The position numbers and the translations under genes were made by a program. Of a stretch of DNA of 64,000 nucleotides, positions 36,343-46,666 are shown in pieces. The notes beneath the pieces were generated by a model that had not been told where the DNA came from, ran no database searches, and worked only from the letters and a program-made list of their open reading frames with translations. The stretch spans positions 1,426,001 through 1,490,000 of the forward strand of contig JBLDXI010000007.1 in assembly GCA_047495785.1 (NCBI GenBank), read 5' to 3'. Each line of letters opens with the position of its first letter. Position 1 is the first letter of the stretch. This stretch comes from Lepidodermella squamata (Eukaryota > Gastrotricha).

Positions 36343-38283
36343 TCAAAACGGTCCATTAATAGCTACCGGGTAAATTCCGAACATAACAATCGGAGTGATG
36401 CTAATGCAGACAAGGTAAAGCAGGCCGACAACTCGTTCGGTAACAACGGCCAAAAAGTACCACTGAGTCTCGCGGTACGTTAAATTGTCGCAGCCTGTAA
36501 AATCGCCGACAACATCGCCGCCTTCCAATCGCCGTTCGTGCGACCGCCGTCGGGTCGAAATACTTGTTTTGATGTCGTTAAAATCAACCCCATTTATACC
36601 ATTCATAACCCCCGGGTGGTTTTCTTCAGATTTTACGTTATTTCCGTTTTCGGTAGTTTCGGGCATTTCCCGCTCAGCTTTCGGAATTTTCGAGTGCAAG
36701 TTGACGAGTGTGGCTATTGCACAAGTGAATCTGAACAGCCAATCTGGCATTCTAGTTGCTGTTGCTTCGTGGTTTTCTTCAATCATGCTCAGGGCATAGA
36801 GTGCAAATCCTTCGCCGAGCTGAAATTTGTTTGCTTTTTTAATTTAGAAAATCGTAGAAAAGTTACCATCGATATTGAAATGAAAGCCATTTGTAGATTA
36901 ATATAATACGATAGCAAAGGTATGTGCTGACTTGATCTAAGATAGAAAAAAATAAAAAAGTTTGAATTTTGAGCCATTCTCACCTTGGCAAGTCACCAAC
37001 AACCATTAGTTGAAATACGGAATAGGCTAGTAGGCATGTGAATGATATTTCAACCTTCTCAACATGTCCCACTGGAACGCCAAAATTCGCAAGGTGTGCA
37101 ATAGAAATAACGCAACTTGGTATGACTACATTCATCCTGTGAATTATAAGAGAAAATTTAAAAAATGCTGACAAAATGATTTCCAAATTTTTACATGTAA
37201 TATTTGACTTTTCGCTTAACGGTAAAATGAAATTCGAGATGGTCGAACGAGGCACTAGGATCGGCATAGGTAACATTAACCTTGGTCTGGGTTGTTGCTA
37301 TCAAGTCCCATTGTTCATTTTCTTTGAAATACTTTTTCGACACATCGCCAACAAAATACAGCGACATGAATTGCCTCGTGTAACGCCAGCTATTTTTTAT
37401 ATAAGAATAAAAATTCACAAAAAATGAACTAGCGCGCAATACCTCTCCAGTTCCAAAGAACAGGTCTGCAAAATTTTGAAAAAATGAACAAATTTAATAA
37501 TGAAAATTTGAAATTTTAACCTGAGTATCGAATGGGAACAGCGTCAAATCCAGATCGCAGTAGACCGTAAATGTCCCACCAGGGCTGTATAAACTGTAAC
37601 CATTTGAGTAAACTCGAACTTTTTCATCGTCTTTTCCCATAAGAACGTAACGGCTTTCGGAATTCATCTCAAATTTTGCAATTTGAAATTTGAATGAAAT
37701 TTTTATTATAAAAGTTTACCTGCGCTATGTCTGGCAACCAGACTTCGTGAGCGGGTAGTACTAAAATATAGAAAAATAAAAATAAAAAGAGTAGCATCAA
37801 GAATCGACTATAGACTATACTAACCAGCATAATCGACGCAATTATAAGGAAAGTCGTTAATCCAATATCTGAACTGGTCTTCCCACCGCTGAAAAAATAG
37901 AATTTCGAGAAAAAATATTTTTTTTGCAACAAATTACCACACTCAGATATCCGGTAATTTTCATAACTCGCTCTTTTTCAATCTAAAAAAAATGCAAAAT
38001 TTTCAAAATTTTGGAAAATTTTAAATATTACAACGTCGTTGATTTGGGACACGCCAAACGTAAGGTAAACATCAACAGTGTCATTAGCGTTTAACCTTGG
38101 CCGCTGCCATTTTCCATAAGGCGCAAAATATTTATCCGAAAGTTGCTGCTCCGTAACCACAGATGCAGAATTATCGCGCCTACAACCAGGCGCTTTCGAT
38201 TTCGGCGGCCCAAATGGCTGTTGGCACCGTGCCAAAATTATAGCATTAATTAGCAATAAATTGATTGTGAAATATTGCGACAT
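36343..38283 (-). CDS. nicotinic-acetylcholine-receptor-like Cys-loop channel subunit
   Basis: Minus-strand multi-exon gene. First exons are 38283-38035, 37982-37941 and 37888-37825; the last begins near 36824. Signal peptide MSQYFTINLLLINAIILARC. The ligand domain contains VDVYLTFGVSQIND, RWEDQFRYW, AHEVWLPDIA, and a canonical 13-residue Cys loop whose second Cys lies across an intron (CDLDLTLFPFDTQ|TC). TM1-TM2 read NVVIPSCVISIAHLANFG...EKVEISFTCLLAYSVFQLMV; the Glu before Lys at the start of TM2 is the -1' residue of cation channels. TM3 is followed by a long M3-M4 loop (KIPKAEREMPETTENG...) and TM4 (VVGLLYLVCISITPIVMF). No vicinal cysteines in loop C, so a non-alpha-type subunit. Distinct from the PDRP channels elsewhere in the window. 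Confidence 0.85.
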
Positions 38284-39540
38284 TTCTAAAAAAATATTGA
38301 TAACTTTGAAAAATTGCCATGTCGAAAAATTGATTTTTTTTCGAAATTTCTTTACGAAGCAACGCCAGGGTTAATAGAATGAAGATAGATAGAACACATA
38401 AAATGGCTCCGAATCTTTCAACAACACGAGCAATCCGCGTCGTTGAATATCCGCCAAAAATGACGTCATCGATCAAATTTTACGATTACCTATCTCCGAC
38501 CAAAATCACGGCATATGCGGAATTTACACTTAGACGCGTAAATTTCTTCGGAATTTTCGAACAGCGGCCAGTGAAGCGGAACGTGTCGCAGACTAGAATG
38601 ACAAAATGTCGGCTTTACTGCGACTGCGGCTGAGTGTCAACTAAGGCACGTCATTTTACGCTGGATTTGCAGGGCACGTCCTACTTATAACTGACGAACC
38701 ACCGACGAAGCAACGAAGAAACCGCGTCACCGCCTCAGTGGCTGGCAATTTTTTTCATGTCACGTGAGCATGCGCATAGGCTGATCCCCCGGATTAAATA
38801 AAAAATATATATAAATTGATTAAAATTAATCAAGACTACATTGAGCTGAAATTAAAGAAGCCTAATTGAAATGGTATATGTCCATGTTTTAAATCTGGGG
38901 CACGTAATGCCGAAAGTGTGCGGCGCAGTGCCGTTAGACCAAACGCAGCACAAATTACGCATAAAGGCTCAACACGATAAGACGTTGAACTATTTCAAAA
39001 AATTCTGATTGAAAAAGTTACTTATTTTCGCAGTCGCAAGCCGCTGAGCAGCTCTGTTTGTTCGAAGCAAAAAAAAAGAAACCATCGAGAGGGCAATATA
39101 AGCCATTCGAAATCGATGTAGATTATCCCTCCTGCGTAAGTTAGGCAGGTAACACGCATGTACGCGCAAAAGACAAAAGGGCAATGTTGTATAAGAATTA
39201 TTTTCTGAATGTCTTGCAGTGAAATTCTGTTGCGCACGCTAAAATATGTCGCACGCGCTTGAACTTATTTTAGCTCTAAATAATATGCATATTCATGACG
39301 TTTATGACATTCGGAAAAGATCCCCTGATGACAAATGTAAAACCAGCAAGTGAACGTCCAAATTACCAGCTAGTCAATCAAATTTGAGTTACAAAAAACC
39401 GGTGGAAAACTATTAGAATATCGGGTACCACAAATTTGTTTCAAATTTGAAGCTTCAGAATTTTGAAACCATGAACCTTCGAAAAACCTTGGCGTAATTT
39501 TAGGAAATATTACACCGTTTTATTTTTGCAACAAATAAAA
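38284..39540. other. intergenic between two minus-strand genes
   Basis: Upstream flank of the nAChR-like gene. A minus-strand frame near 38335-38470 includes a hydrophobic stretch (FGAILCVLSIFILLTLALL) but has no ATG, and I could not connect it to a gene. Otherwise nothing recognised. Confidence 0.4.
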
Positions 39541-42500
39541 TCACAGGTCTTCGGTAAAGATTCCCAAAAAATCACTGACTGCTGTCTTATTTTTGGAAGA
39601 GGCTGCTTCGCCAGGTGTTCGATTATGTTTGCCATCAACCACAATAGCAAGATCCGGCTTAAAGTTACACAAAAACTTGACAACGGCCAAGTGCCCAGAT
39701 TCAGCTGCAAAATGCAACGCCGACTGACGTAGCCCGTGGTTTCCACTATCATTGCTTAACAAATAGGGGTCAGCTCCTCCCTTAATTAGCGCTTTGACCG
39801 TTCGCAAGTGACCTAGTTCAGCCGCTTTCATTAACGCAGTGCGAGCATACAAGCCACTCGACGTAAAGGCATTGACCTCACTGCCAGCTTCAATTAGATG
39901 CTTCACCATAGCTGCTTTGCCATGCCTTGCCGCGGTAATCAACATCGTTTCTTCAAACGTAGGCGCCCTGGCTTTCACGATATCAGGGTCTAACCCGACC
40001 AGATATTCGACAATATTGATGTAGCCATTTGCAGCGGCGATAAAAGCAGGCCGCTTCGATGTTTCTAAATCGGCCCCTTTTTCGACTAAAAATGTCACGA
40101 CTTCAAAATAACCACCATCACAGGCGAAACTCAACGCGCTTTTCCCCCCGAAATCCAACACGTCGATGTTGACCTTCATCTCATCGACGAGATATCGAAC
40201 AACGTCGAAGCCACCCCACCCAGCAGCGATTTGAACCGGCCGCCTTTTGCCCCATTCCTCCATTTCAGCGAAAGATGGGTCGATTTCGCAGAAGAACTTG
40301 ACGATTTCCAGGTGATTATTCTGCGCGGCGAGGTGGAACGGTGTTGAGTCGGGGTCGTCTCTTTCAAAACGCGACCCTTCGTCCAATTTAGCTAGCTTGT
40401 TCGCGTTCATATCAATGACAAGAAATCGCACGAGATCGAAATGACCAAATTCGCATGCATGGTGGAGGATCGTTTTGCATTCGCCACATTCGTCCTCATT
40501 TTCCACGACAAATTCGCGACAGTAGGCCGGCAGCTGATAAAGGAGCTGTTTTATGAACGCTAAATCACCGGCTTTTGCTCGAGCGTGAAGGTAGGATTGC
40601 GCAGGCGACGGCTGATTCTTCTGTAAAATTAAAATTCGAAAATTGCAAAGGCGTAATTTTTATAAAATCATTCTTAAATCAAGTTTCATTATTTTTTTAT
40701 TATTTTAAATTGAATTTTTTAATTTTAATTTCTTCTGAACCATGGTTTTGTATGAAATATGAGATTTTTAGCGATATTACATTTAAACTAACTTTTCCGC
40801 TTTCATTCAGCAAGTTCGTGGGATCGATTGGGTATACCGATCGCACTTGATCGATGAACCCTATAGCCCTATCGATTCGATCAAGCTCGCAAAACAGCTG
40901 AATAGCCGCATCCGGGTCAATTTGAGTGAATGACAGCGAGTTGATTTCTGCGATTCTCATCTCGAGTTCATCTCTTCTATCGTTCGTTGTCAATAATTGG
41001 ATTTCGCGCAGTTTTTCAGCCCATTTCGAAGATGACTGATCAGCTTGCTTCAGTAAGAGAGGCTTTGATGCCCGGATTTTGGCCGTTGCCTTATTGCGGG
41101 TTTTCTTATGGCCACTTTCTAAAATAGCCGCCTTCACATTCGATGATTTTTCAGCGATCCGCTGCCTTAATTCGCTTCCGTAAGCTTTAATCCACGAATT
41201 CGCGCCTTCCCATTGATTTTTAACCTGAAAAAGATTGAAAGAGCGCCGGTAAATAAAAGCGGGGCGTGATCGCATTTCAAAAACCTATTCCGATTATATT
41301 ATGAGACCGTTAACCAGAAAAATTGGCGAAATTTCGGACATCGTGAGATTTTGATAACTCTTTAATGATCAATTAACGTAGAGTCGAACGATATCAAAGA
41401 AGTTGTTGATAGTAATCAAGGTAGCAGAGAAAATTGGCTTTTAAGCGAAACATTGAGTTTATTATTGCATCAATTAATAATGCCAAACTCTGATGTTAAA
41501 ATCCTTATTCTCTTATATGCACAGTTGAAATTTTTAGGTTAATTTGAGGTGATGCATTTCACTGGATATTCGAAAACTTAGGTGGAATCAGTTTGATGTG
41601 GAAAGATAGGACTCTTAAGCGACACTATGGGGTTTCCCGTCTTTTAAAGAGGATGGGAGCACCCTAGCGGTCTGAAATTCGGAAATTAAAAATCCTCAAG
41701 AAAAACTTCTTCAAGGCAAACAACTTTTCGCGATTTGCTGGAAAATTGAGAAAACTCGCGAAACCCCACTTTTCGCTTGGTCTTGGAAAAATTTGAAAAT
41801 GTTCGTAAAATCTGGGTGCAAAAAGCTCAAGTTTAAAGTGAAATTTAGCTGGATAGTGATCGGTTAGTGATCGGTAGTTAGGTTATTAGTGATAGGTGAA
41901 ATTTCAGAAAACTTACATGGCAGAAAAGCCAATTGGCTTCGATTCGAACATGCTCGGCGTGGTTGTCGATGCAAAATTGGCAGAATTTGTTTCGTTTGTA
42001 CCCCTTGCAATGTTCACATAACACCAGCTTATCGACCAACCCAGAATGAACACAATCGTCATTAACATTCGATAGATCCTCAAAAGAAATGTCGTTTTTA
42101 GCCAGATGATCAGCAGCTCTGAGCAAACTGAAGTTCGTCGCAAATCCTTTAAAAAAATTGAATTATATTGCGCCAATGATAAGAAATTAATGAACAACTT
42201 TTCAAGCGATCAGAGCCAAGCGGGTATCCCAGCGAACATTCCGGACATTTCAGAGCGTTATTTTCGATGCTTCGACGTAAGCAAGCAACACAAAACTGAT
42301 GACCACATTCGGGAAGAATTTTCTGTTTGTTTTTTAAAGCATTAGAGGACCCCGCCCTAATTTCGGCCACTTCCTAAATTCGGCCGCTGCGTCCTAACTT
42401 CGGCCACCGGCCGAAATTTGGACACGAAGTGCTGTGCATCAGTTTTATTTGCACGCAATTCAAGAACTTTGCATTGTTGGGCCCATCTGTTTCATGATTT

Positions 42501-43397
42501 TTCAAGCACGTGATCGCAAAAAATCATTCTAAATGCGAGCGAGCGGGCTTATGTCGCTTCTCGAGTGCTCTGTTACCGCTACTTTGCAGGTATAATTTAC
42601 CTGAAACTGGCTCTTTAAAATGTACTGCTTTCACCTCAATAATTACCAGCTAAACGCCAGCTTCATTTTAGTATAAAGTATTCTATCTAAAACCGCCCAG
42701 GTGAAGAGATCCAGAGGGCCAATTTTAGGGTTTTTGAGGGTTTGATTCCAAAAATTAGCAGTCAATAGGGGAATTGAATTCGGCAAAACAAAATCAATAC
42801 TCTCATTCTACAGAAGGCAAGGGATTTTTTAGATATTTTTCCAGAATTTTAGAAAGTCAACCGCAGTTAGGCTATTAGGTAGAAAACAAGTTATCAAACT
42901 TGTACCTGTCAAAACAAGTTTAGGTTTCAGGCATCACGTCGTCAAGGAAAAGCTCACAGGTGAAGCAACAAAGGCGGTTTTTATAGTCAGCTTTTTGAGA
43001 CAAATCTAACGATACCAAACTTATGGTATTAGTGTACCTGGATGAGGTGGCCGAAATTAGGGCACCCCGCTCCCTAATTCCGGCCGGGTGTCTGAGTGAC
43101 TAAAAAATTAGCCATAAATCAAGGTAAAATCGTCCGGACTTGCGGAAAGCGGCATTCGATAGCCTAATAACGCCTCTTTAATTATGTTTATGCCGAATAT
43201 TTTCTGAAAATTTACCTGGCTGGCAAAGTCGGAAAAACCTGAAAAGCGGCCGAAATTAGGGCGGGGTCCTCTATAATTGCCGCAATCTTCATTACACCCG
43301 GGGCATTCGATCTGCTGTAAATATAGGGAGAACAAATTGTCGGAAAATTTATAAGAACCTAGCCGCAAACCTTGCGAAAATCGACAGAGATACTCAT
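39541..43397 (-). CDS. RING - B-box - coiled-coil - ankyrin protein (TRIM-like E3), RING exon interrupted by a transposon
   Basis: Minus strand. Exon 1 43397-43371 (MSISVDFRK), exon 2 from 43314, B-box exon 42146-41917, coiled-coil exon 41224-40793, ankyrin exon 40620-39541. The RING is CPGC ... CGHQFCVAC ... KCPEC. It is split by a 927-base TA-flanked element (42345-43271); deleting the element plus one TA restores an open exon and a complete RING. The B-box is DDCVHSGLVDKLVLCEHC ... CQFCIDNHAEH. A ~140-aa charged helical region follows, then about nine ankyrin repeats (e.g. TALMKAAELGHLRTVKALIK). Expected role: ubiquitin ligase with ankyrin-based target binding. Either the gene is disrupted, or the element is spliced out using sites within its ends (exon 43314-43216, then 42373-42199; both phases fit). 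Confidence 0.75.
42345..43271. mobile_element. TA-flanked DNA transposon copy inside the RING exon
   Basis: Ends GAGGACCCCGCCCTAATTTC and complement, with TA on each side (42343-42344, 43272-43273). The 24-base ends are followed by repeated GGCCGAA(A/T)TT words. No transposase-like frame is recognised. The left and right ends are identical in reverse complement to those of the shorter copy at 43409. On the minus strand it carries a donor CCAG|GTAAAT at 43216/43215 and an acceptor TTTAG at 42374, both within the sub-terminal regions. Confidence 0.85.
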
Positions 43398-43408
43398 GTG
43401 AAAATCTA

Positions 43409-43592
43409 GAGGACCCCGCCCTAATTTCGGCCGCTTTTCAGGTTTTTCCGACTTTGCCAGCCAGGTAAATTTTCAGAAAATATTCGGCATAAAACTGATG
43501 CACAGCACTTCGTGTCCAAATTTCGGCCGGTGGCCGAAGTTAGGACGCAGCGGCCGAATTTAGGAAGTGGCCGAAATTAGGGCGGGGTCCTC
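43409..43592. mobile_element. 184-base MITE, internal-deletion derivative of the element at 42345
   Basis: Same ends and TA flanks (43407-43408, 43593-43594). Its sequence equals both ends of the longer copy in inverted orientation, joined in the middle near GCATAAAACTGATGCACAGC. It therefore arose from that element by internal deletion, or shares a parent with it. It lies only 11 bases before the start codon of the RING gene. Confidence 0.85.
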
Positions 43593-43594
43593 TA

Positions 43595-44529
43595 GGGATG
43601 AAGAGCACTGGATTCGAAAAATTGAATCAGAATGAAATTCAAGTAATCCCGCTGCTTGTCATAAGAATGCAATTAATGTTGCTCTTAATGTTGCGTCACA
43701 CACGTTCCAAGAAACTGCTGAAGAAGGCCAACATGATTCCGACTTGGGTGATGCACATTTTTACGCTGAATACTACGGCGCAAAACATTGTTTCGAGAAA
43801 AAATTGTGTAGAATGCATATTTCACCTTTCCGAAAATACCCACTTTTGGGAGTGCTTAAATTCTAAAATCGACGATTCCAGGCCGAGACTGTGTGTGCAT
43901 ACTGGGACCATTGAGATGTACCTCCAGTAAAAATATCACGCCAGGAAACGCTACAGATAGCGAGTACCAGCGCCTTGACTACTGTTGCTATGATCTGGCG
44001 TGGGTTTCAGTTTTTGAAATTTGCAGCCTCGCCATTACGCCGTGGCAAAAAAATCACTGAAGTTTCTCAGTTTTTGATGGTCTATCCAAAAACATGAAAT
44101 GGGTCGTTGTTCGAATTAATTTTAATGACTTTAGCGCGCAAGTTGGGGCCAAAACAGCTTCGGAAACTGTTTTACCGTTGGAACCTCCATTATAGTGGTG
44201 CTAATAATCAGACCAGCAGATTCCGACTCATTTCTACGCCTAAGGTTGATTGTAATTTTATTTCAATATGTATATATTTTATTTTTCACGCTTTTTTCAA
44301 TTTTTCACAAAAGCTACCAGAGTTTGAACAGATGATGGAAATTTGCCATTCGGAGATGACGTAGGAATCTACGCGAAAATGTTCTCGCTTCGCAGCTGGA
44401 AATACAACGAAAAGAATACGCCCTCGACCCTTTCGGTGCGAAGCCAAAATGCTCATCATTTATTTAATTTAATTTTTTAATTTTCTCTCATATCCTAAAG
44501 AGTAAAGAGAACACTCTCCAAAGAGCAAG
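43595..44529. other. intergenic, no supported gene
   Basis: Frames at 43598 and 44107 have no recognisable domain and no support from splicing. Divergent spacer between the RING gene (minus) and the CAP gene (plus). Confidence 0.4.
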
Positions 44530-46250
44530 ATGATCGGACCGTTTATCGTATCGTTTGTTTTCATCAGTTCCGCATTCTGTGCCGATCCACCACCCTACCC
44601 TCAAGTCGATGGTAAAATATAAAAGATGAAACAAGGAATTTTCTTGAATTTTCTCAATTTTCCAGGGGCTTTCGTTTGCAGCATGGGCTCGTCATACTCT
44701 GGCGATTCACAGGAAAACTACGCCGAGTACTGCTGCCTGAGAAGTGACCAACCTGCAACAGGCGACACTAAAATCACATCAGTTGACGGCGGAGCTTGGT
44801 CTCCGATCAACTTCGCCTGTGGCACCTCGAAATGCGGCCCGTCCACGCCGGCGGTTGCACCTTTTAGGGAACCTACAAAAAACGTGAGCATCCTCAATTT
44901 TTGTTCAAAATTTCAGCGAGTTGAAGTTTCGTGAATATTTAGAATCAATGTCAAGGTGACATTTCCGGGCCGACAACTCGTTGCCTTGATGACGTAGCCG
45001 CCGATCTTGTCCCAGTTTCGATTCCTGAAGTTCTGACTCGACATAATTGCTGGAGGCGTGAGTACATTAGAATAGCTAAATATTTAATTAAAATTAAAAA
45101 TCATTTATCAACATTTTGAATTAAAGGTTCCAACGCTAAATTGTTCCAAATTATTGTTTTCCACTTCCCGTCATCCCTAGACTTAAATGTGTAACTGCTT
45201 GATCTAACTATTTCGAGCTTTGATCGGTCAGTTTAGGATTCGTATTTCAGCCAGCAAAGCCGATATCGATTCCAGGTATCGATTTTGAAAAGTGAAAAAT
45301 CAGTGATTTTTCCGATAATCAGAAGCTTTTAGTGCTCCTCCTGGTCCACGGTATTAGGTAGCTAAAATGAGAATACCAATGAAAATGCCGAAATTGCAAA
45401 CAAAAATTGGAAAAATTAATGCCAGGGCGCTTAATTTCAGTGGTGGTCCAGGCCATTTGGATATTCAACTATAAACTGATTTTGAACTCGAACAGACAAC
45501 ACAAACCCTCCGGCTGCTAATTTGCCTGATCTTCAATGGGACGATGAACTGGCGCAAGTCGCTGAACGGTGATTATAACTATTATCACGTATATGAGCGG
45601 ATTTATCAATTATTTTTTTGCTATTTTTAAGCTGGGCTGCCCAGTGCCCGAATGGCCACGACAGCGGTCCAGCCCGTGCGTTGCCTCACCGCGAAACTGA
45701 CGGCGTTTCTTGGAACAAAGTCGGCCAAAACATCTGCTACCATTCGTTGAACCAAACTTGGTCGGCTTGCATTGATGCTTGGGTAAGTATACGAGTCATC
45801 GGGTGAAATAATGACGATCGATTCCTAATTTATTCTCGCGAAAAGGCCGAGGAGCAGAAGGATTTCACCTACGGCAAGGGCAAAACAGGTTCCGGCCAAG
45901 TCGGTCATTACACCCAGGGTAATTACCGAATTTACCCTTAAATTAATTTGAATTAATTTTTTCCAATTTATTTTCTGCATGAAGTTGTTGCTGAGCGCAG
46001 TCGATTTGTTGGGTGAGTATTTTTGGCGAGAGGGACTAATAAATTTAAAAAAAATTCTAATAGCTGTGGAAAAGCTTACTGCCCAGGTCGGAAGTATGAA
46101 TTCGTCCAGGTAAGGAAAAAACTTTTCATGTATCACCTTAATTTGGGTATTTTTCAGGTTTGCAATTACGGCCCAGCGGGTAATATGAAGATTTTCGGGG
46201 CTGACGGAAATGTCGAGGATGGTAACAAGTATCCATATGCTACGCAATGA
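44530..46250 (+). CDS. secreted CAP-domain (SCP/CRISP-type) protein
   Basis: Nine exons (44530-44611, 44666-44883, 44943-45057, 45496-45568, 45632-45782, 45846-45918, 45985-46012, 46064-46109, 46158-46250), 292 aa, all phases consistent. Signal peptide MIGPFIVSFVFISSAFCA. An N-terminal Cys-rich extension of ~90 residues (CCLRSDQ..., CGTSKCGP) is of unknown type. The CAP domain follows from LTRHNCWR: LPDLQWDDELAQVAERWAAQ, GQNICYHS, AWAEEQKDF, GHYTQVVAERSRFVGCG, and VCNYGPAGN. The last two match the CAP signatures, except that the usual Trp after TQVV is Ala here. Likely extracellular. Intron 3 is longer (about 440 bases) than the rest. Confidence 0.88.
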
Positions 46251-46666
46251 AGATGATGAGATGATGAGTAGTTAGCAGAGGCCATGAAATATATGGATAT
46301 TACAAAATTGAAGAGTTGAGAATGGCCATGAAGTGCAGTTTGCTGCAGAATAAATTATTGGAAAATTAAGAATATTCACACGTTTAAAAAAATCGATAGA
46401 TGTTGAAAATCAATGATTTTTTCTGATATTATAAGTCCTTAGAAATGGTTCCATCCTGGGTGGAAATGGTGGGCGTCATGTATCGATCAAACTAAAAAGG
46501 TCGAAATTCTCAAATTATTGCCTAAATTTAGTGCTAGAACCTCATTAATCGAATTTACATAAAAAACCGAACGTTTTATTTAAAATTTGCTTTCGCTGAT
46601 GCAATTCAGGTCATCGCAATGTTCGAATATTTTTGATAATTATGTTCTTTGATTTTCACTCGCGGT

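Noticed and set aside
36485-36906. Plus-strand frames antisense to the nAChR-like last exon
   Set aside because: The minus strand encodes a recognisable M3-M4 loop and TM4 in frame with upstream exons.
43598-44364. Possible genes at 43598 and 44107
   Set aside because: Compositionally plausible but without domains, and no splice partners found.
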